Assembly (NCBI GenBank): GCA_910584725.1
Contig: CAJUBE010000039.1
Span: 1 to 42,965, forward strand
Direction: 5' to 3'
DNA: 42,965 nucleotides
Source of the DNA: an uncultured Lachnospiraceae bacterium
Lineage (GTDB): Bacteria; Bacillota; Clostridia; Lachnospirales; Lachnospiraceae
A program made the translations under genes and the position numbers. Under the pieces are notes generated by a model, which worked only from the letters and a program-made list of their open reading frames with translations, did no database searches and was not told the DNA's origin. Below, piece after piece: positions 32,467-40,554 of this stretch; positions within the stretch are counted from its first letter, which is position 1; each line of letters starts with the position of its first letter.

Positions 32467-33867
32467 TTAGTTGTTTACTGCGTTGTACTCTGCTGCCCAG
32501 CCGTCTACGAATGCTGTGCGGACGGTCTCCCAGTTTGCGTCAGACTGGTCTGCGTTGTACTGGTTCAGAGCGCTCACCAGCGTAGCACGGTAGGAATCTA
32601 CGTTAGGCTGGAAGTTGGTTGCCCAGTTCATAACATAACATCCATCTGAGGTGTACTTGTCAGCCGCTGCGAGGAATCCGTTGGTGGACTCTGCTGCGGA
32701 CTTGTAAGGCATAACGCCGAAGGTGTCAACCAGCTTGCGGGAAGCGTCGGGGTCTGTCACACACCAAACCATGAAGTCCATGGTAGCCTGCTGATCCTCT
32801 GCGGAAGCCTTGCTGTTGATTGCCCAGCAGTTCTCAGTACCGCAGTTCAAACCTGCCTTTTCCTCGCCTGCAACGCCACAGTAGTAAGGGATCATCGTTG
32901 CGTTCGGCACATCTGCCTTAACTGCCTCATACTCCCAGGAACCGTTTACGAAGAACGCTGCCTGCCCTGTCTTGAACTCGTTCTCTGCGTCATGTCCGCC
33001 GGTTGCCAGCTCCTTGGGATCTGTCAGGCTGTTGTTGATGCAAAGGTCATACAGGTTCTTGAAGTTATCCATATACTTGCCGGAGATGGTAGGCGGGCAC
33101 TCTGTCCAAGCCGTTCCCTCCTGCTCGTAGTAGTACTCAAGGTTCGCCATATGACCCGTAAATCTCCAAGAGGAAGAATCATCCATGTCGGAGGAGGAGA
33201 AAGCGTCGAACCCAAGCTCGCCTGCGCGTGCGTGAATGTCCTCTGCTACCGCCTTCAAGCCGTCGAAGTTCTTGATCTCATCCATGGTGTGACCTGCTTT
33301 TTCGATCAGATCCGGGTTTACGATGATGCCGTAGCACTCATAGCAGTAACCGATGGAAACTAACTTTCCTGTCTCATCATAAAGATTGTAAGCGTCTGTG
33401 TTCAGCTCGTTTGCGATCGCCGTGCCGTTCAGATCAAGCGCGTAATCTTTCCAGTCCTTTACGCCTGCAGAGTTACCGATGATAAACAGTGTCGGAGGCG
33501 CGGATTTATCCATCTCGGATAACAGTGTGGTGGAGTATGTGCCGGAAGCCGCGGTAACAACCTTTACCTCAACGCCGGTCTTTGCCGTGTAATCAGAAGC
33601 AACCTCCTGCAATACCTCGTCGGACTCGGGCTTGAAGTTCAGCCAGTAAACCGAACCGCCGCCTGCTGCCGGAGCAGCTGCCTCACCAGAATCACCGCTG
33701 TCTGCCGCGGGTGCCTCTGCCGCGGAATCGTCTGCCGCGGGTGCCTCTGCCGCGGAATCGTCCGCCGCAGGTGCCTGTGCGCCGCCGTTGTCAGAACCGC
33801 CACAGCCTGCTAACATGGTCGTGATCATCGCTGCACAAAGCATCGTGCTAACAAGTTTCTTTTTCAT
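32467..33867 (-). CDS. malE: maltodextrin-binding lipoprotein (MalE type)
   Basis: The 466-aa precursor has a lipoprotein signal peptide with the lipobox LAGC (Cys at about 22), then a low-complexity Ala/Asp/Glu/Pro linker (about 30-70) containing two identical ten-residue APAADDSAAE blocks. The rest is an extracellular solute-binding domain of the sugar family (SVYWLNFKPESDEVLQEVASDYTAKTGVEVKVVTAASG; FFVNGSWEYEAVK). It should sit on the outer face of the membrane and deliver sugar to the two permeases downstream. The name rests on the neighbouring malQ and operator type; another oligosaccharide is possible. Confidence 0.88.
   Translation of the reverse strand: MKKKLVSTMLCAAMITTMLAGCGGSDNGGAQAPAADDSAAEAPAADDSAAEAPAADSGDSGEAAAPAAGGGSVYWLNFKPESDEVLQEVASDYTAKTGVEVKVVTAASGTYSTTLLSEMDKSAPPTLFIIGNSAGVKDWKDYALDLNGTAIANELNTDAYNLYDETGKLVSIGYCYECYGIIVNPDLIEKAGHTMDEIKNFDGLKAVAEDIHARAGELGFDAFSSSDMDDSSSWRFTGHMANLEYYYEQEGTAWTECPPTISGKYMDNFKNLYDLCINNSLTDPKELATGGHDAENEFKTGQAAFFVNGSWEYEAVKADVPNATMIPYYCGVAGEEKAGLNCGTENCWAINSKASAEDQQATMDFMVWCVTDPDASRKLVDTFGVMPYKSAAESTNGFLAAADKYTSDGCYVMNWATNFQPNVDSYRATLVSALNQYNADQSDANWETVRTAFVDGWAAEYNAVNN
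33701..33780. repeat. 30-bp tandem repeat in the malE linker
   Basis: Positions 33701-33730 and 33731-33760 are identical, and 33761-33780 continue as a partial copy with 17 of 20 matches. Each unit encodes ten linker residues, so copy-number change keeps the frame. Confidence 0.9.
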
Positions 33868-33915
33868 TGTTTTTTCCTCTCCCTTTCAGTAATTGAAATG
33901 TTGGTTAGTTGTTTT

Positions 33916-33963
33916 GGAAACGTTTGCGGTAACGGTTTCGGTATCGTCCCCGGTAACGTTTCC
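33916..33963. promoter_or_regulatory. four tandem 12-bp operator-like units at malE
   Basis: The units are GGAAACGTTTGC, GGTAACGGTTTC, GGTATCGTCCCC and GGTAACGTTTCC, joined without gaps. Units 1 and 4 are near-palindromes with the central AACGTT of LacI-family (MalR/CcpA-like) sites. They lie just downstream of the -10 box of malE, where a bound repressor would block transcription. Confidence 0.75.
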
Positions 33964-33977
33964 GTTTGCTTAGGTTA

Positions 33978-34006
33978 AGTATATAACCTTACCACATAGA
34001 TTGCAA
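33978..34006 (-). promoter_or_regulatory. malE promoter
   Basis: On the minus strand TTGCAA (34006-34001), 17 bases and TATACT (33983-33978). Transcription would start at about 33971, directly before the four operator-like units. Confidence 0.75.
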
Positions 34007-34085
34007 CTGTTTTTTCTATTTGTTTCCATTTTTGCCATTTTGGATAGAAATTATGCAGGCAGTTTATGCACTTTGCACAAATGCA

Positions 34086-35969
34086 CTACTGCCTGCTCTG
34101 CAGGAACGCCAGAAACGCCGCCTCAGGTAACGGCTTTGAGAAATAGTAACCCTGAATATAGTCGATAGAAAGCTCTTCCATTGCCAGATACTGCTCTTCG
34201 GTCTCGATTCCCTCCGACACGATCTTCAGTTTCATGCCGTGGATCATCTGCATTGCCGCATTCATCACATACTTCGCCTTCTCATCCTGAAAGAATGCCT
34301 GACTCATCTCCCGGTCAAACTTCACGATGTTGACCGGCATATCCACGATATAGTTCAGATTGGACTGCCCCGTGCCGAAGTCATCCAGCGAAAAATACAC
34401 CCCGTACTCCATGAGCCTGCGCATGTTTTCGAGAAGAGTCTTTTTCGCCGCCATGGACGCGGACTCCGTGATCTCCAGATTGATGTATCTGGGGTCGATC
34501 TGGTATTTCTCCATGATGCCTATGTAATCGTCCGCCAGCCCCGGATAGCCGCACTGGACAACCGACAGGTTTACTTCTATATAATGCAGCCCGTACTGCT
34601 CCAGCTGCTCCTTCGTAAAGAAACGGCACACTTTCTCAAACACGATTTCGCCGAGCTGCAGAATCTTGCCGTTCGCCTCAGCCACGGCGATAAATGCGCC
34701 CGGAGGCACCAGATTCCCGTCCCGGTCCCGCATTCTCACCAGCGCCTCCGCGCTCACAAACTTCTTCGCCTTGGTGGAAAAAATGGGCTGGTAATATACT
34801 TCGATCCGGTCCTCCTTCATCGCCTCGTCAAGCATCTGCTCCATGCTCTTTTCCTTCCGCATCTGCTCCACGAAATCGAAATCCACTTCCTTGAAATTGG
34901 TGGCGCTGTGGTCGCTGCTTTTCCAGCGCGCGTACTGCATCAGATGTACCATCTCCTGATAGTCGCCCACCATAGCCGCGTCCGGCATATAGGTGAACGC
35001 CGCCTGCGCCATGCCGCCCAGCTCCCTTCTGCCGTACTCCACGAAACTTCTGACTTTTTCGACGGTGTCATCCACGTGTTCCATATCCTCAAAGATCATC
35101 CACACTTCGTCGTCAGCCATCTTAAACACTCTGGTGTTGTCCAGTTTCGGCAGTCTCCTTGCAAAAGCCGCCATCACCGCCTGCTCTCTGGCTCCCTCAT
35201 CGGCCTGGCTGACACCCAGATTCCACCAGATCGACATGAGGGAAAAAGGCTTTTGTTCATTATAGAGCTTTCTCGCGTAGAGAAGCAGACCATCCTGGTT
35301 AAACAGCCCCGTCACGGCATCGGTCAGATACTCCGGATTTTCCAGTCTGAAAAAGATCACCAGCACACCCAACGCGCCGGCATAACCCACAAGCAGCAGT
35401 TCATTGTTGAAAAACTGCACCACCGCCGCCGCCAGCCAAAGTGCCAGCCATGACAGAATCACCTGACTTCTCCTGTGGTTTGCCTGTTTCCGCTTTGCCA
35501 GCGTAAAGACGATATTCACAAGGATAAACATGCCTGTAAAGAAATAGGTCACCATCACGGCGGGTCCCGCCGTATAAACCACTCTGCCCATCTTGTAAAT
35601 GCCAAGCGGCAGACCTGCGATCACGCAGCACCCCGACAGCCATGCCACGCTCCCGGTTATTGCCACCCGCCGAAGCTTTTTCTTATCCTCATACACATCC
35701 GTGCACTCGTACCAGAGCCCGGCGAAACCTACCAGCACAATGGACATCAGGTACGCCTTACAGATGACATACACCGCCCCTCTGTGATCCAGAAGAAGCC
35801 TAACGATCGCCCAGATGGAGAGCATGTCCAAAAAGATACAGAGCAGCATACACAGCATGAGCACCTGAAACCCGATCTGGGTATTCAGCCGCAGCGACTC
35901 GTACCTCCTGTAAAACAAAAACATGATGGCAAGTAAAATAATTCCGCATATCTGCGCCTGTATGTTCAT
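34086..35969 (-). CDS. membrane-bound c-di-GMP phosphodiesterase (degenerate GGDEF plus EAL)
   Basis: The 627-aa protein has about seven N-terminal membrane helices (1-210), a GGDEF-like domain (about 215-350) whose signature is lost (KMADDEVWMIF in place of GGDEF), and an intact-looking EAL domain (about 375-625). The EAL catalytic set is visible: EALVR, VNLS, LEITES, LDDFGTGQSN, VKFDRE, SEGIET and YIQGYYFSKPL. It should therefore hydrolyse c-di-GMP and not make it; the altered GGDEF may sense GTP. The membrane part resembles 7TM receptor-type sensors. It ends the minus-strand group starting at 40417 and lies 147 bp from the HAD gene. Confidence 0.92.
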   Translation of the reverse strand: MNIQAQICGIILLAIMFLFYRRYESLRLNTQIGFQVLMLCMLLCIFLDMLSIWAIVRLLLDHRGAVYVICKAYLMSIVLVGFAGLWYECTDVYEDKKKLRRVAITGSVAWLSGCCVIAGLPLGIYKMGRVVYTAGPAVMVTYFFTGMFILVNIVFTLAKRKQANHRRSQVILSWLALWLAAAVVQFFNNELLLVGYAGALGVLVIFFRLENPEYLTDAVTGLFNQDGLLLYARKLYNEQKPFSLMSIWWNLGVSQADEGAREQAVMAAFARRLPKLDNTRVFKMADDEVWMIFEDMEHVDDTVEKVRSFVEYGRRELGGMAQAAFTYMPDAAMVGDYQEMVHLMQYARWKSSDHSATNFKEVDFDFVEQMRKEKSMEQMLDEAMKEDRIEVYYQPIFSTKAKKFVSAEALVRMRDRDGNLVPPGAFIAVAEANGKILQLGEIVFEKVCRFFTKEQLEQYGLHYIEVNLSVVQCGYPGLADDYIGIMEKYQIDPRYINLEITESASMAAKKTLLENMRRLMEYGVYFSLDDFGTGQSNLNYIVDMPVNIVKFDREMSQAFFQDEKAKYVMNAAMQMIHGMKLKIVSEGIETEEQYLAMEELSIDYIQGYYFSKPLPEAAFLAFLQSRQ

Positions 35970-36116
35970 AAATCGTTCCTCTTTCTCCCGTCTGACCGCC
36001 CGCCGCGATTCTGAATCCGCGTTCTTTCGCGTTCCACCAAAAATCCGCCGCAGGCAGCCGCCAAGCTCATGCAGGCACGACTTTGACTCGTTGCCCGCGG
36101 AAATAATACGCTCTTC

Positions 36117-36935
36117 CTACAAAAGCGGGATCATCTCTTGCACCGATGAAAAAATCAGATGCGGCTTTATCTTTGAACTGCGCGCATCCTCAAGGGTCGC
36201 CTCGCCGCTCAAGACAAGCACGCTCTGTAACCCGTGGTTCCTTCCCGCCGCAATATCCGTGTAGAGCCTGTCTCCCACCATGGCAATGCGTTCTCTCTCG
36301 GTGTTGACCCTGGTAGTCAAATAATCTATGATATCTCCATTCGGCTTGCCGATCACCCTGTCCGGATAACGGAAAGCCGAGGCGTGGATGAAGGCGTGGA
36401 TGGCCCCGGCATCAGGAATAAAACCGTCCTCCGTTGGGCAGTTATAATCCGGGTGGGTCGCCAGGTAAGGCAGCCCCGCCCGCACAAAATCACAGACCTT
36501 ACACATTTTCTGATAGGTAAGAGACGTGTCAAAGGCCGTCACCACCACATCCGGACTCTCCTCCTCCAGAACAATGCCCTCCCGCAAAAACTCCTCCCGC
36601 AAGAGCGCATTGCCCAAAAGAAAAACTTTCTTGTCGGGAAAATGCCGTTTCAGGTAATGGATCGTCGCCTGTCCCGAGGTGACGATTTTTTCCTCCCCCA
36701 CGGAGAGTCCCATCCGCTCCAGTTTCTCCACATAGACCGCCGCGTTTTTGGAAGAATTATTGGTCAGAAAGACATAATTTCTCCCGGACGCCTCTATGCG
36801 CTCCAGAAACGCCTTCGCGCCGTCAATCCACCGCTCGCCCAGATAAATGGTGCCGTCCATATCGAGCGCAAAGCATTTCACCCGCGAAAGGATGCCCTCC
36901 GGGTCTTCGTTTACATTAGGAATGTTTGTATGCAT
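36117..36935 (-). CDS. HAD-superfamily phosphatase, NagD-like (subfamily IIA)
   Basis: The 272-aa protein has the HAD motifs in order: ALDMDGTIYLGE (Asp25 nucleophile, Asp27), YVFLTNNSSKN, GKPNGDIIDYL and IAMVGDRLYTDIAAGRNHG. The large cap between motifs 2 and 3 (VVVTAFDTSLTYQKMCKVCDFVRAGLPYLATHPDYNCPTEDGFIPDAGA) is the IIA type of NagD and p-nitrophenyl phosphatases. Substrates of such enzymes are nucleotides and sugar phosphates. It follows the SLATT-like gene by 41 bp. Confidence 0.92.
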   Translation of the reverse strand: MHTNIPNVNEDPEGILSRVKCFALDMDGTIYLGERWIDGAKAFLERIEASGRNYVFLTNNSSKNAAVYVEKLERMGLSVGEEKIVTSGQATIHYLKRHFPDKKVFLLGNALLREEFLREGIVLEEESPDVVVTAFDTSLTYQKMCKVCDFVRAGLPYLATHPDYNCPTEDGFIPDAGAIHAFIHASAFRYPDRVIGKPNGDIIDYLTTRVNTERERIAMVGDRLYTDIAAGRNHGLQSVLVLSGEATLEDARSSKIKPHLIFSSVQEMIPLL

Positions 36936-36976
36936 AATCGTATCCTCTGTATACTTATATATTATTAGTATAGCAT

Positions 36977-37495
36977 CTACCCTTTACTCTCCGCAATACT
37001 CTGCTCGGCGGTCTCCACTTCCCTGCTCTTCCGATAGCCGTCCTCTATGATCTTTTCGATGGCCTGCAGGAAAATATCTTTTGCCTGCTCCTCGTTTTCC
37101 GTCTTCTCCCTGCCGTATTTCTGCGCCCGGCACTCGTACATCGCCACCTCGCTCTTCATGCTCTCGGCAAGATTCCTGTAATTCTGCTTTTTCTCGGAAA
37201 ACTTGAAATGTGCAATCACGCCCGCCGTCACGGTAGCGATCAGCGTAATCACCGGCACCGCCAGATCGAGCGACGGATACTGCTCCTCATAGAAGCTGGC
37301 GGCCGCGGCTGCAAACGTGGCAAAAGCCGGCAGTACAATGCTGGCCATTCCCAGAAAGGCGTCCCGCTTCCGATATTTATTGGCCCTTGTGATATAGAAG
37401 CGGAGGCTTGTCTCCACACGCTTCTTCAATATTTCGTCACTCAGCCCGTCCACCAGAAATTTATACTGGGCAAACTCCGTTTTTTTTCCGAACAT
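36977..37495 (-). CDS. DUF4231/SLATT-like two-TM membrane protein
   Basis: The 172-aa protein has a helical N-terminus (ILKKRVETSLRFYITRANKYRKRDAFLG), two adjacent membrane helices (about 50-70 and 78-97, MASIVLPAFATFAAAAASFY and LAVPVITLIATVTAGVIAHF) and a long charged C-terminal helix. This two-helix plan with flanking coiled regions is that of the SLATT/DUF4231 superfamily, whose members are predicted to form pores, often as effectors in nucleotide-signal defence systems. AGGAGG is six bases before the ATG. It starts 15 bp after the amidase gene. Confidence 0.8.
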   Translation of the reverse strand: MFGKKTEFAQYKFLVDGLSDEILKKRVETSLRFYITRANKYRKRDAFLGMASIVLPAFATFAAAAASFYEEQYPSLDLAVPVITLIATVTAGVIAHFKFSEKKQNYRNLAESMKSEVAMYECRAQKYGREKTENEEQAKDIFLQAIEKIIEDGYRKSREVETAEQSIAESKG

Positions 37496-37510
37496 GCGCC
37501 TCCTCCTTCT

Positions 37511-38641
37511 CTATCCTTTCTGCTTTTTCATCGCATCCAGAACCCTGCATATTTTTCCGCCGTATCCTTCCCCCGAGGCCCAGCCCTTCCCATGCGGATT
37601 CTCCTTTTGACCAAGCCATTCCACATAGGGCGCGCAGCCCTTTTCCACATAAGCGTATCTCGGGTCAATGCAGCCGTTCACAAGCTCTTCCTTGCTGGCG
37701 TAGGCTTTCAGATGCTGAATATGCGCCCGCACCCCGTCCCGCACCGTCTTAAAGCTGCACCCCGTCATCCCCCTTGTCGTAACGCCCAGCCCACAGAAAT
37801 TATACTGGTCAAACGTCACCGCAGATCCCTGAAAGGTCAGGTTGCCGGTCTCCACCATCGCCTGCGCGGCCGCGATGTCTCCCCGCACACCCTCAAAAAG
37901 TCCTTCCTCTATGTACAACTGCGCAAGCCTTTCCGCGCACTCCGACATGTCAGAATTCTTCCCCTTGATATAAGAGGCAATCTGCTCCGCGGTCACACTG
38001 GGTCTGCCCATAATCGAATGCAGCCCGTCTCCGCCGTCTTCTTTTTTCTCCTGCCGCTCTCCACGCGGCTTTCCAAGCCACGCAAGAAGCTGATACAACA
38101 GGCCGCCTTTTTCATGTCCGCCTTTACTGCTGATCTTCTTCTGAAATTCTTCCCATGTATGCTGTGTCGTATTGTGCACAAAGGGCGCCGGGCACACCTT
38201 TCCCGTGACATCAAAATGGCGCAGCACTCTGGATGAGGGCACGTCGTACTTATCCATCAGATATCGGGTCAGCTCCACCGCCGTCTCGACTGTGGCATCC
38301 TCAAAATACCAGTCCTTATCCTCTGACGCTTTGCTGTCCCGGTTCTTCTTTCGCGCGCAAAGCTCGATTCCCAGACTGTTGGCATTGCGGCATTCCGGGT
38401 GTCTGTACGTCTTAGCGCCGCAATGCCAGGCAATATTTTCATCCTCCACACTCTGCCAGATCTCCCCGTCGTATCCCACAAAATAATGGGCCGACGCTTT
38501 TCTGTCCCCTCCTGCAAAATATCGGCAGTTCTGCTCCGCCGTGCCGAAGCCTCCCGTGTAGTGAATGACAATATAACGGATGCGGGATGCGTCTCCTTTG
38601 GTAAAATTGTATTGGCTGATCATCATATTAATCGGTTTCAT
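37511..38641 (-). CDS. bifunctional N-acetylmuramoyl-L-alanine amidase / glucosaminidase, no signal peptide
   Basis: The 376-aa protein joins two wall hydrolases. Residues 20-160 are an amidase_2 (PGRP-like) domain with zinc ligands His27, His142 and Cys150 (VIHYTGG and RHFDVTGKVCPAPF). Residues 215-376 are a glucosaminidase-like domain (EQIASYIKGKN..., AAAQAMVETGNLTFQG with Glu264 as likely catalytic acid, YNFCGLGV). The ATG at 38641 follows GGAGG and gives no signal peptide, so the enzyme would stay in the cytoplasm unless released by a pore or by lysis, like a phage endolysin. The two-TM gene 15 bp downstream might supply the pore; that is inference. Confidence 0.9.
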   Translation of the reverse strand: MKPINMMISQYNFTKGDASRIRYIVIHYTGGFGTAEQNCRYFAGGDRKASAHYFVGYDGEIWQSVEDENIAWHCGAKTYRHPECRNANSLGIELCARKKNRDSKASEDKDWYFEDATVETAVELTRYLMDKYDVPSSRVLRHFDVTGKVCPAPFVHNTTQHTWEEFQKKISSKGGHEKGGLLYQLLAWLGKPRGERQEKKEDGGDGLHSIMGRPSVTAEQIASYIKGKNSDMSECAERLAQLYIEEGLFEGVRGDIAAAQAMVETGNLTFQGSAVTFDQYNFCGLGVTTRGMTGCSFKTVRDGVRAHIQHLKAYASKEELVNGCIDPRYAYVEKGCAPYVEWLGQKENPHGKGWASGEGYGGKICRVLDAMKKQKG

Positions 38642-38692
38642 CGTTCTCCTCCCTTTCACCGGAATGGGCAGCGGTCCGCCGCCCCTCCGTTA

Positions 38693-40417
38693 TCACACCT
38701 CGTCCTCAAAATATTTCGCCATCTCTTCCAGAAAAGGCATCCAGTATTTCTCCTTAAAATCCTGCAGACAGTCCGCGTAAATTCCGTCTTCCCACTCACT
38801 CAAAGGGATGCTCTTTCTGTCCTGATACTGAAATACAAACGCCGTAAACACAAGCCCCTTGACCATCATCAGCCCGCCGTCCGACGCCATATACATCTCC
38901 CAGAAATCATAGGAGAGGCCAGGGTTTTCCAATATCTGCGGATCGTCGTTGGAAAGCACGCAGGGCACGCCCATCTTCATCAGCATCAGCGCGTAATGGT
39001 TTCTGATGTCCGGAAAATACCGAAGCATCTGGTTGCTGATCGGGCACACCTCAAGCACGGGGCCTGCGGGAGAGTCCATACTTCTTCCGAACAGATAATC
39101 CATCAGCGCGGACGGAAATTCCAGCATCTGGAATCCATGCCCAATCCTGCTCTTTGACGCAATCTTCGCATCTATGATATTTTCCTGCTCCATCCACAGA
39201 CTCTCCCCCGCATGAAGCATCAACTCGATCGTCTCCATCCTGGAAACGCCGATCAGTTTATGCTGCAGTTTCAAGGGCTTAAATGCCGCCTCCTCCGGAG
39301 AGCCCTCCTCGTACCCGTCAAATACCTCGCCGTAAATGATATCCTTGTAGTAAGAATAGCTCGTCTTTCCGCGATCTTCCTCGCTGACGAAATCAAACCC
39401 TTTTATCAGTTTCCCGTAAGGCCCTAATTTCCATGCTATGGCCGTATCGAGCTTTCTCATCAGTTTCAGCCGCTGCTCCGGATTATCCGTATCTAAATCT
39501 CTCCTCGCACACAGGATCACCCCGAGACCCAATTCTCCGTAAGGGGGATTCCAGCCGCCCTCCCCCGTCTCTTTCCTGTACGCATCCGCCGCCGCTTTCC
39601 TCGCATCCTCCAGCACATCCAGAAAATCCGGAGCCTGATCCAGAATGACATCGTGCTGTACGCCGTCCTGCCCTCCCTCAAAATCCTGGAAACCGCATCG
39701 AAGCTCCACATAATCAATCCTGTCTCTGAGACATTCCAGGAAAAACCTGCGGTGGTACTCAAAATAGAAGTCTCTGTCCGCAAACAGCGCGCCGGTTCTG
39801 ATAAACTTTTTATTGAACTCATCCCAGATATACTTCGCCGTGTCCGTATGTTCCCCGACAGTCAGCCATTGCCTGAGCCTCGTCCTCGCATCTTTTACTT
39901 TCCAAAAGTCATCCAACATCATCTCGTTTCCGGAAACCTGCGGCTGATCTTCCGGCAGATAATTCATATTTCCTTCCCCGGGTCCATCCGTCACAATATA
40001 GATGGAACGTCCCTTCCACTCCTGCAGCAGCTCGATCAACCCGTCCGCGGAGAGCGCAGCAGCACTGTGCACATGGAGAAGTCCGCCTTTTGGCAGCCTT
40101 CGCATCACATCCATCAGCGTGTCCTCCCCCTGCGTCTCATCCTTCCACCCATCCATCTCTTTTTTATAGGTAGTAAACGGCACGGCAGTCGGATAGGGAA
40201 TCACGCCTCTCTCATAAGCTCCCCTGTAGAGATCCTTCGCTTCCTTCAGATGCCTTTCCAGACTCTTTTCCAGCTCGCCTTCCCTGCCAGTCCCCATTGT
40301 CAGTCCGGGCCACTTTTTATAAAACCATCCCCTCCGATCCGCTTTCATCATCCGAATATTATGGTCTATTGCTATCGTAACGCCGCGTTCCCTGTAATCC
40401 TCATTTTGTAATATCAT
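38693..40417 (-). CDS. adenosine-deaminase-family (ADGF-like) amidohydrolase
   Basis: The 574-aa protein has the deaminase metal-site motifs: LPKGGLLHVHSAAALS (HxH), LMLHAGESLW, SRIGHGFQML, LEVCPISNQMLRYF and VLSNDDPQIL. Their order and the long insertions match the growth-factor-type (ADGF/ADA2-like) branch. ADA2-type enzymes are normally secreted, but no signal peptide is present here. The ATG at 40417 has GGAGG five bases before it. Substrate may be adenosine or another purine. It is the first of five minus-strand genes ending at 34086; gaps between neighbours are 51, 15, 41 and 147 bp. Confidence 0.85.
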   Translation of the reverse strand: MILQNEDYRERGVTIAIDHNIRMMKADRRGWFYKKWPGLTMGTGREGELEKSLERHLKEAKDLYRGAYERGVIPYPTAVPFTTYKKEMDGWKDETQGEDTLMDVMRRLPKGGLLHVHSAAALSADGLIELLQEWKGRSIYIVTDGPGEGNMNYLPEDQPQVSGNEMMLDDFWKVKDARTRLRQWLTVGEHTDTAKYIWDEFNKKFIRTGALFADRDFYFEYHRRFFLECLRDRIDYVELRCGFQDFEGGQDGVQHDVILDQAPDFLDVLEDARKAAADAYRKETGEGGWNPPYGELGLGVILCARRDLDTDNPEQRLKLMRKLDTAIAWKLGPYGKLIKGFDFVSEEDRGKTSYSYYKDIIYGEVFDGYEEGSPEEAAFKPLKLQHKLIGVSRMETIELMLHAGESLWMEQENIIDAKIASKSRIGHGFQMLEFPSALMDYLFGRSMDSPAGPVLEVCPISNQMLRYFPDIRNHYALMLMKMGVPCVLSNDDPQILENPGLSYDFWEMYMASDGGLMMVKGLVFTAFVFQYQDRKSIPLSEWEDGIYADCLQDFKEKYWMPFLEEMAKYFEDEV

Positions 40418-40499
40418 CGTTTCCTCCATTCCGAAGCACAAAGACGCCATCTGCTTCATTTTCGTTTAAAAGCCATCGTAATTCCCCATGCAGCAAAGG

Positions 40500-40531
40500 C
40501 AGGCCGGCAGTCCAGTTGCTCTGCCGGCCTG
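40500..40531 (-). terminator. terminator-like stem after the RhiA-like gene
   Basis: CAGGCCGGCAG and CTGCCGGCCTG are a perfect 11-bp stem with a 10-nt loop, 24 bp past the stop. Only cctttgctg follows on the minus strand, so termination may be partial. Confidence 0.6.
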
Positions 40532-40554
40532 ATTCCTTCGACAAACTACGCCTC

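Noticed and set aside
33701..33780. CRISPR-like array
   Set aside because: The repeats are directly adjacent without spacers and encode an in-frame linker.
34239..35453. 404-aa open frame on the plus strand
   Set aside because: It is fully antisense to the EAL phosphodiesterase gene, is rich in His/Arg/Leu as mirror frames of GC-rich third positions are, and has no recognisable domain.
37208..38236. 342-aa open frame on the plus strand
   Set aside because: It is antisense to the SLATT-like and amidase genes, both of which have clear domains and ribosome binding sites.
36977..40417. Prophage remnant
   Set aside because: An endolysin-like enzyme and a holin-like two-TM protein are present, but no structural, packaging, integrase or repressor genes lie nearby, and the neighbours are metabolic genes.
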